A DNA stretch of 64,000 nucleotides from Triplophysa rosa (Eukaryota > Chordata > Actinopteri > Cypriniformes > Nemacheilidae): contig NC_079914.1 in the NCBI RefSeq assembly GCF_024868665.1, positions 3,714,593 through 3,778,592 of the forward strand. The letters are read 5' to 3'. How positions within the stretch are numbered: position 1 is the stretch's first letter; every line of letters starts with the position of its first letter. Positions 57,837-64,000 of the stretch are shown in pieces. The position numbers and the translations under genes were made by a program. The notes below the pieces were generated by a model. That model did not search any database. It was not told the origin of the DNA and worked only from the letters and a program-made list of their open reading frames with translations.

Positions 57837-59259
57837 AGGACTGTTGGAAAATAAACCTTAGTTGTTTGTTATTAGGTGGCTTGTGTGGTGTTTATACAGA
57901 CTTTTCACTATAAAGATGATGATGAAAATAACTAAAGGTTTTAAAAAGCACTCTTAATTTGGACAGTCCAAATTATAAATATATTTTATATAATTAATTA
58001 TTAATAATATGATGTATTTTCAAAATAAATAAACTAATAATAATATTATTTTCTATTATGTTATATTGTTTATTATATTAATTACAACAATTACAATACA
58101 GAGGAACAATCTTTTTATTTATATTATAGTTCTTGATAGGAACAGACATTATAAATAAAGTGTTGTTTTATAAATCTATAAATCTTTCAGCATCATCTTG
58201 AAAAAAAGCAACAGTTGTCTGGAGTTTAACCCTGCAAACATCTAAATCTTTTGTCTCTCATGTGATTTATTTGCAATCTGTTTGATAGCAGTACTAATAT
58301 GGTAATGGCCTTTGAACGTTACTTCAGATTTAATTGGTTGCCTGCTCTTCATAGCACACGCACCAGTAAATCATTGTAAGTTTGCCCTGGATGGCTTCAT
58401 TAAATACCAGCGGAGCGGCTAAATGTCGGCTCAGAGATCTCATTAACAATGCCTGCTAATTAACTTGAGCAGACTCAAGGCTCTGGGTTCATGTCTAAAC
58501 ATCCTGATACTTATAAAAAATGAGTGAATTTAAAGAGTGAAAAAGTATATGCTTACAAATAAACGAGTATAACTAATAAAGGAAGTGCTATCAGCTGATG
58601 GTAATTATTCAGAAAACGGACATGTAGGCATACACGTTGTGTATGAAGGTGAAATAACGTTTCAACCTTGGAGTGTATGTTGCAGCAATGTAACACAATA
58701 GTGTATTTCCCTTAATTTTTTGGTAAAGAAAATTATTTTTAGAAATAATATGTAATCATTTCAACATAATTTACATGTACAAGTTTAAAATATTTCTGTA
58801 AAAGTCACACAAAAGTTCCTGGTAAATTCCTGGTAAAAAACTACACTACCCATAATCTAAAAATAAATCTGCCAATCAAAGAGGCTGCTGTCACCATGGA
58901 ACAGCGAATCATGCAAGTCTGCTTTCCCAAAGCTTTGCAAATAATAAAATAAAGTTAGCCACCCATCACTCTAATTACTTTAAATAAAAAAGCAATTCTT
59001 TTACTTAAAAAATTTGAATGTTATAGTTTTTCAATATTTAAAATGTCATCTTAGTTTGCGATGATTCGCAACATTTAGCTTGTCCTTCTGAAACCTCGTA
59101 TCTCCATATTTCGTGATTTTGATTCGTTTTTGATTAATTATTTTGATAAATAATTATTATTAGTCAACCTTTATGTTTTTCACTGGGTTTTTGAAAATAT
59201 CTGACAAATAAAAAGTATTCAAAAGTGATGGTCAACTTTGCAACACCGTATTTAACTAT

Positions 59260-59698
59260 TTAAAGGGATAGTTCACCCAAAAATAAAAACTCTGTCATCA
59301 TTTTCTAACCTTCGAGTTGTTTCAAATCTGTATAAATTTCTTTGTTCTGATGAACACAGAGGAAGATATTTGCAAGAATGCTTGTAACCAAACAGTTCTT
59401 GGACCCCATTGACTACCATAGTAGGAAAAATTACTTTATATTTTTTTGTTCTGTTGAACACAAAAGAAGATATTTTGAACAATGTAGGACAGAAAACAGT
59501 TCTGGGGCACTTTTGACTTCCATTGTATTTTTCCTACTATGTTAGTCAATGGGGTCCAAGAACTGTTTGGTTACAAGCATTCATCCAAGTATCTTTCTTT
59601 GTGTTCAACCAAACAAATAAATCTTTACAGGTTTGGAACAACTAGAGAGTGAGTAATTCATGACAGAATTTTCTTGTTTGGGTGAACTATCCCTTTAA
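59260..59698. mobile_element. TTAA-type MITE, complete
   Basis: TTAAAGGGATAGTTCACCCA on the left and tgggtgaactatccctttaa on the right are exact complements and begin and end in TTAA. Internal palindromes (gactaccatagtaggaaaaa, and ttcctactatgttagtcaat) give several hairpins. The best-preserved member of the family here (439 bp). Confidence 0.9.
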
Positions 59699-59764
59699 CA
59701 AGTACAGTGTTTTTTTCCATTTTCTGAAAAACAGCAAATTTGGACATCTGAGGTTTTGAGAGGA

Positions 59765-59935
59765 CAGCGATGATTTATAAGTTGAGCTATCAGGTCTATC
59801 GGGATTTTGCTGGAAATGTCAGTTGTTCATCATCACATGCAAAGATAGTACGTAAAGAGTAACTGCAGTTTTATGCTTCAAACAGCGATGGCGACAGAGT
59901 TAAAAGTTACGCATTGCGGCTTTAATAACATGATC
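59765..59935 (-). repeat. GCTGCA-type repeat fragment
   Basis: gatttataagttgagctatc at the left and aaacagcgatggcgacagag, ttaaaagttacgcattgcgg, ctttaat at the right form an inverted copy of the family at 36831 and 60746. Confidence 0.6.
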
Positions 59936-60745
59936 AGCTGTTTTATATTGTATCATGTTTATGGTGTCATTTTGCAGTACACCATGGACAGAGCAGTTCA
60001 TTCTCTCGTAAAAGAGCTGGTTAAATTAGTTCATGGCTGAGAATTTTTACTGTAGTGTCTATGGAGAAAATAAATGGGAATAATATTTCCGGAATGCCAT
60101 TGAACTTCTGCGCTTTACTGTGGCTTTTATAGCTGAACCTAAATTCTTCTGCCATTTTCTACTGCAGTGAAGTTATTTTATGGACCTTGTATCGATCTTG
60201 ATAATGTTTCTCGTGTGAGTTAGTTCTAATAATAATGTGTATTCGAGAAGGGTTGACCTGCGAGGATCTCTGTTACTTTAACCCAGTCTTTGTCGCATTT
60301 CATCTTTCCGCTTTCACCTCGTGTGGCGTGATTACATTTCACATTGGAATGGATCTAGGCCAATGCTCTAATTTCAAATCATTGATATCCAAAAACAATT
60401 TTGTAATTCACAGGTTAATCAAGACAGTATCAGAATAGGCAAAGATTTCTAACAGAAGTGATGTATAGATTTTGAATTGTTGGATTTCTAAAGTGCTGAA
60501 GTCAGAGAGCTCATACATAGTTAATAAGGACTGCCAGACATTTAATGTAAAGCTATACTTCAGAGAGTCTGTCCTCTTTGAGTATACTAGGCTAGTCTCT
60601 ATGACGTTAGAACATAATGTTTGGAAAACAACCCATAATGCATCTAGAGCTGCCTGGTGCCAAATAATGTTCATTTCAACAGCTTTCAATCGAACGTTAA
60701 AGGAAAATTGAGGCATCATTTGTTATCCTCTATTGTAATAATTTT

Positions 60746-60900
60746 AAAGCTGCAGTCTATAAATTTTCATATCTGTCGCCATCTCTGTTTGAAAGATACA
60801 ATTGCAAGTTACTTTATGTACCTATCTTTATGTTGGTTCAAGTCAAATTATGTTAAATTGACAGCTTATATATTAAATCATTATTATCAGTTTATTATCA
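60746..60900 (+). repeat. AAAGCTGCA-type repeat fragment
   Basis: TTTTAAAGCTGCAGTCTATA, tctgtcgccatctctgtttg and aaagatacaattgcaagtta. One-ended copy of the family above. Confidence 0.6.
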
Positions 60901-62435
60901 GCTTACCATAGTGAATTGGTGTAAGGGAATTAGACTTTTTATGTACTTACTGATTTTTGTTCACACAACTCTAGTTATTACAGATCAAGCATCAAACACC
61001 ATCAGAGGATTTATGTCAGATTACACACAAATCTTTCCACACATTATTTGTAGGACTTCAGTCTGATCAAGACGAACTATAAATATTCTTGATTTATTTG
61101 GACCGCTTGCTGGTAATCGAAGAACTGTGGAGTTATTTTGAATATCTTTGAAATGGGTGGACCAAAATACGATAAAAATGAATAAAGTAAATATAGTCAT
61201 GACTTATTTTTACCATTTTCTTAACGTGAACAGTCTTGGCTACATTGATGTCTTGGCAGTTTTTCCAAGTTAAGTAAGCTTTTTATGTTCATCTGACATG
61301 GTTTTTAACGCAAGTGTTCATTAAATTTTTTAATGCGTTCAGGTCCGTTTAAACTGTTTGGGAATAGATTCACGCTAATGAATTACACGTTCCTCATTTA
61401 CATCTTCACAGCCTGTTGGGCAAAACTGTTGGGTTTCTCCTGCTGTGCTCTAATGATAGAAATCTCGCAGAAAGGCGGAAAATGAAAGCCGATCTGATGT
61501 GCATGTGATTGCATTATGGGAGACTAAAACTGTGTGTCTCTTTATTTTCATGCTGGCTCTGCTCAAGATCTTTCCACATTTAATCGTATATTGTCTGGAA
61601 TTATATTTACACAGAACAAATGTAGAAGTCTGTTCACACAGAATCCAATGTGATTAAATGAAACAGAAGTACGAAACATCCGCAAGTAGATTTTCGCACT
61701 AATGCCAAATTATTGTCACCGTCAAAAAAGAAATAAAAATAGAGATCACTAAATAAATCCATAGGCTTCGAATACTTCTCTCCCCCGCCACTCATTTGAA
61801 CATTTCAAGATAATGCCTAAAAAAGTTTTTTTGTTTAAAGAACATATAGTCTGTTTTTTAAGCATGCTGCCAACAACCATTAATATTTATATGAATTGGC
61901 ATTTTCTTTAAAAGTGGGAGTTACTGTACATACTTTACCAGAATTGAGTCTGTTGGGTGTTTGATAAAACAATGACTAAACCTTCAGTAAACATTATCCA
62001 GTAGCCGTTGTGGCGTCTGTGGCGCCAATGAAAAAGTTATCGCATTTTTATTAAAGATGACAAAAAGGGTCAGTTTTGATTTTGCTAACATTAAGCTCCA
62101 TCTGTTATACAGCCGTGGTTAAGAGAAGATATGTTGGAATCCTTTCCAGCGTGTTTGCTTAAACAAACTCACATATTGATCTTCCTACACAGACGTCTGA
62201 AGCTCATTATAGTGTCCAAGAAGAATCTTATAGACCAGCTGTAAAGCTTAACAAATGATTAAAGGATTTCACTTTTTTGTTACATTTACCTTTTATGCCA
62301 GCTGATTTACGCAAGCTTGTTTATGGGTTAAAAAACCACATTCTTCTGCTTGTTAAAGGGTCAGATTGTGTATTCACTGCGGAATGATTGAGATCCTGTA
62401 CAGTTTACTTGTGGTAAATATATTTCCACATTTTT

Positions 62436-62748
62436 AAAGAAATAGTTTACCCTAAAATGAACATTTTGTCATCATTTACTCACCCTCTGGTCATTTCAAA
62501 CCTGTATGCCTTTCTTTTTTTTGGCAGAACACAAAAGAAGATATTTTGAAGAATGACAGTGGCGTACCCTTTCACTACTTCACAAAACCAATGCAAGTCA
62601 ATGGGTACCGCTGTTGTTCGGTTAACGACATTCTTCAAAATATCTTCTTTTGTGTTCTGCAGATAAAAGTAAGCCGTACAGGTCTAAAATGATAAGCAGG
62701 TGGGTAAAAGATGACAGAATTTAAATGTTTGGGTGAACTATCCCTTAA
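62436..62748. mobile_element. TTAA-type MITE, diverged
   Basis: TTTAAAGAAATAGTTTACCC on the left and tgggtgaactatcccttaaa on the right. Inner arms aacacaaaagaagatatttt, gaagaatg and cattcttcaaaatatcttct, tttgtgtt form a strong hairpin. No coding sequence. Confidence 0.85.
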
Positions 62749-62954
62749 ATGGAAAACTGGTTTATGTTATTTACACAAAATTGACAAAGACACGTTAGGT
62801 AATGTGAAAAAACAGGTGAAGGTTTCGATTCCAAACAGGAAGCATTAACTTCTTAATAAGGGTTTTGTGTTGGGCTCAACATGACGTTTTGTTTTGTTTC
62901 TTTGGTTAGTGTACGTTCCAAATAAAAGTAGAAAATGCAGCGACTACCAGATGG

Positions 62955-63240
62955 TTATTTTTGGATTTTTTTGGATTTGGATTCAATTTATTGTCATTGC
63001 ACATGTACAAGTACAAGGCAACGAAATGTGACCTCTGCATTTAACCCATCCAGAGAGTAGTGAACACACGTACCCCCAGAGCAGTGGGCAGCTATCACTA
63101 CAGCGCCCGGGGAGCAAGTAGGGATAAGGTGCCTTGCTCAAGGGCACCTCAGTTGTTACCCGCCGGCCCTGGGAATCGAACCGGCAACCTTCTGGTCATG
63201 AGTCCGACTCTCTAACCATTAGGCCACAACTGCCCCCGAT
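62955..63240 (-). mobile_element. tRNA-derived SINE (V-SINE-like)
   Basis: On the minus strand, beginning near 63240, the head reads GGGGGCAGTTGTGGCCTAAT then ggttagagag (A-box region) and GGTTCGATTCCC (B box), the pol III promoter of a tRNA-derived SINE. A core follows with GCCCTTGAGCAAGGCACCTT and tgctccccgggcgc, as in fish V-type SINEs, and the tail ends acaataaattgaatccaaat, resembling a LINE 3' end. The tail repeats (ggattt units) lie at 62955-62990. Looks nearly full length. Confidence 0.88.
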
Positions 63241-63418
63241 TAAAAATCAATATCATTTTTGTTGGATATCTAGCAAAATGAGTCATATTGTGATATATAC
63301 TGGTGGCGTTATATATTACTCACACTGTAATATAAGATTTCGGTCATACCCCCTATCCCTGGCCTTGAGTTTTTTTTATCTGATAGAGAGTAAATTAAAT
63401 GTTGCCGTGTTTATTATG

Positions 63419-63440
63419 CACACACACACACACACACACA
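63419..63440. repeat. CA microsatellite
   Basis: About eleven CA units following tatg. Confidence 0.9.
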
Positions 63441-63775
63441 AATATTGCATGTGTCAAAAAGCCTCTCTGACACCCAAACCTTAGGTTTTAAATAGAGCTC
63501 AGCTCAAATGATGTTTCTCTTTTTTTGTGCGTTTCGACATATTGTTGTGTGACAGTATTGATCCTTAGTGATAAATAATACAGTGATGTGTGGACCACGC
63601 ACAGCTCACAGGCAGCCCCTGCACCCCACTCGACACAGTTCCCCTTTACACAGCATGAAAAGACACGTACACAGCAAAACATGCATTCAGAGCGGTGAAG
63701 ATGATGAAATGTTTTTTATTTGAGCATAATAAATATTGTGCTGCATTTGAGGTAATAAATATTATCAGTGTTTGT

Positions 63776-63965
63776 TATAGACCCTTTTGCAAGACGTAAA
63801 CAAGATTGGTCCAGCACTTACTGTTTCTGTTTTTTTTGTCTTAAAGATGTTTGATTAATATTTTAGATTTAGTTAGATTGTATTTGTTCTAGCAAGTGTT
63901 AAATAAACTAAAACAGGAAGTGATTCTGGATTAGTGTTGTTTTCGTATTGCAAATTGGTCTATAG
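63776..63965. mobile_element. Small TIR MITE TATAGACC
   Basis: TATAGACCCTTTTGCAAGAC followed by gtaaac on the left and gtattgcaaattggtctata on the right are inverted, about 190 bp apart. A one-ended relative starts at about 37173 (ctatagaccatttcgcaaga). It includes aacaggaagtgattctgg. Close to the window edge, but apparently complete. Confidence 0.72.
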
Positions 63966-64000
63966 TTCGGAGACTGGAGCAGGTCGTCTGGACAGATTTT

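Larger units (their letters stand above)
47803..64000. other. Last intron, second part: no exon found
   Basis: No RNF123 exon or other gene recognised. Supported features are listed separately. Stretches with nothing supportable: 47803-48110, 49420-50775, 50912-52445, 52735-54785, 55185-56060, 56180-57185, 57840-59255, 60840-62430, 62750-62955 and 63445-63770, mostly AT-rich intron-like DNA. A block of ccatggtacc-like palindromic text lies at about 50215-50400. Confidence 0.55.

Noticed and set aside
63168..63240. A tRNA gene on the minus strand
   Set aside because: A and B boxes are present, but the sequence continues into a SINE core and tail and the tRNA arms are not complete.

Overview
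The window is vertebrate, very probably teleost and most likely cyprinid-type, nuclear DNA. It is AT-rich and intron-dominated, with GT-AG exons of 75-189 bp. It is packed with fish-type mobile DNA: Tc1, hAT, PIF/Harbinger, TTAA-flanked inverted-repeat MITEs, an L2-like LINE, gypsy-type LTRs and a tRNA-derived SINE. No bacterial-style gene organisation is present.

One host gene is recognisable: rnf123 (KPC1, the catalytic E3 subunit of the Kip1 ubiquitination-promoting complex), on the plus strand. Eleven consecutive internal exons lie at 1634-1717, 2981-3088, 4294-4471, 4881-4955, 8073-8160, 9717-9804, 10215-10299, 22345-22484, 26962-27150, 32908-32983 and 35387-35471. All have GT-AG borders and compatible phases, and together they give 1196 nt (about 398 codons) of open frame. 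They encode roughly residues 760-1160 of a protein of about 1300 residues, between the N-terminal SPRY domain (upstream of the window) and the C-terminal RING finger. I could not find the RING exons in the remaining 28.5 kb, so the last intron probably runs past the window end.

Layout. 1-10.3 kb: seven short exons with modest introns carrying a broken Tc1 element, TTAA MITEs, a solo LTR and a PIF-type MITE. 10.3-22.3 kb: a 12-kb intron with a three-level nest (hairpin repeat inside a hAT element inside a Harbinger element), other MITEs, a 211-bp tandem repeat and a large dispersed repeat. 22.3-35.5 kb: four exons, two hAT elements with exact 8-bp target duplications, a 2.8-kb non-autonomous LTR retrotransposon with a gag-like frame and GC-rich coding minisatellites, and a MITE nested in another MITE. 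35.5-64 kb: no exon found. It holds a solo LTR, an L1-like 5' end, a 1.9-kb TIR element, a 5'-truncated L2-like LINE with a long open RT frame, more MITEs, a minus-strand tRNA SINE and a TIR element at the right edge.

How the parts relate: the exons form one transcription unit and everything else recognised sits in its introns. The most interesting single object is the LTR element at 28435-31250. It lacks pol and an ordinary tRNA primer site, but the sequence just after its 5' LTR is exactly complementary to the predicted transcript start, as in self-priming Tf1/sushi-type elements. Family names rest on motif recall without database search; boundaries rest on inverted repeats and target-site duplications read by eye.
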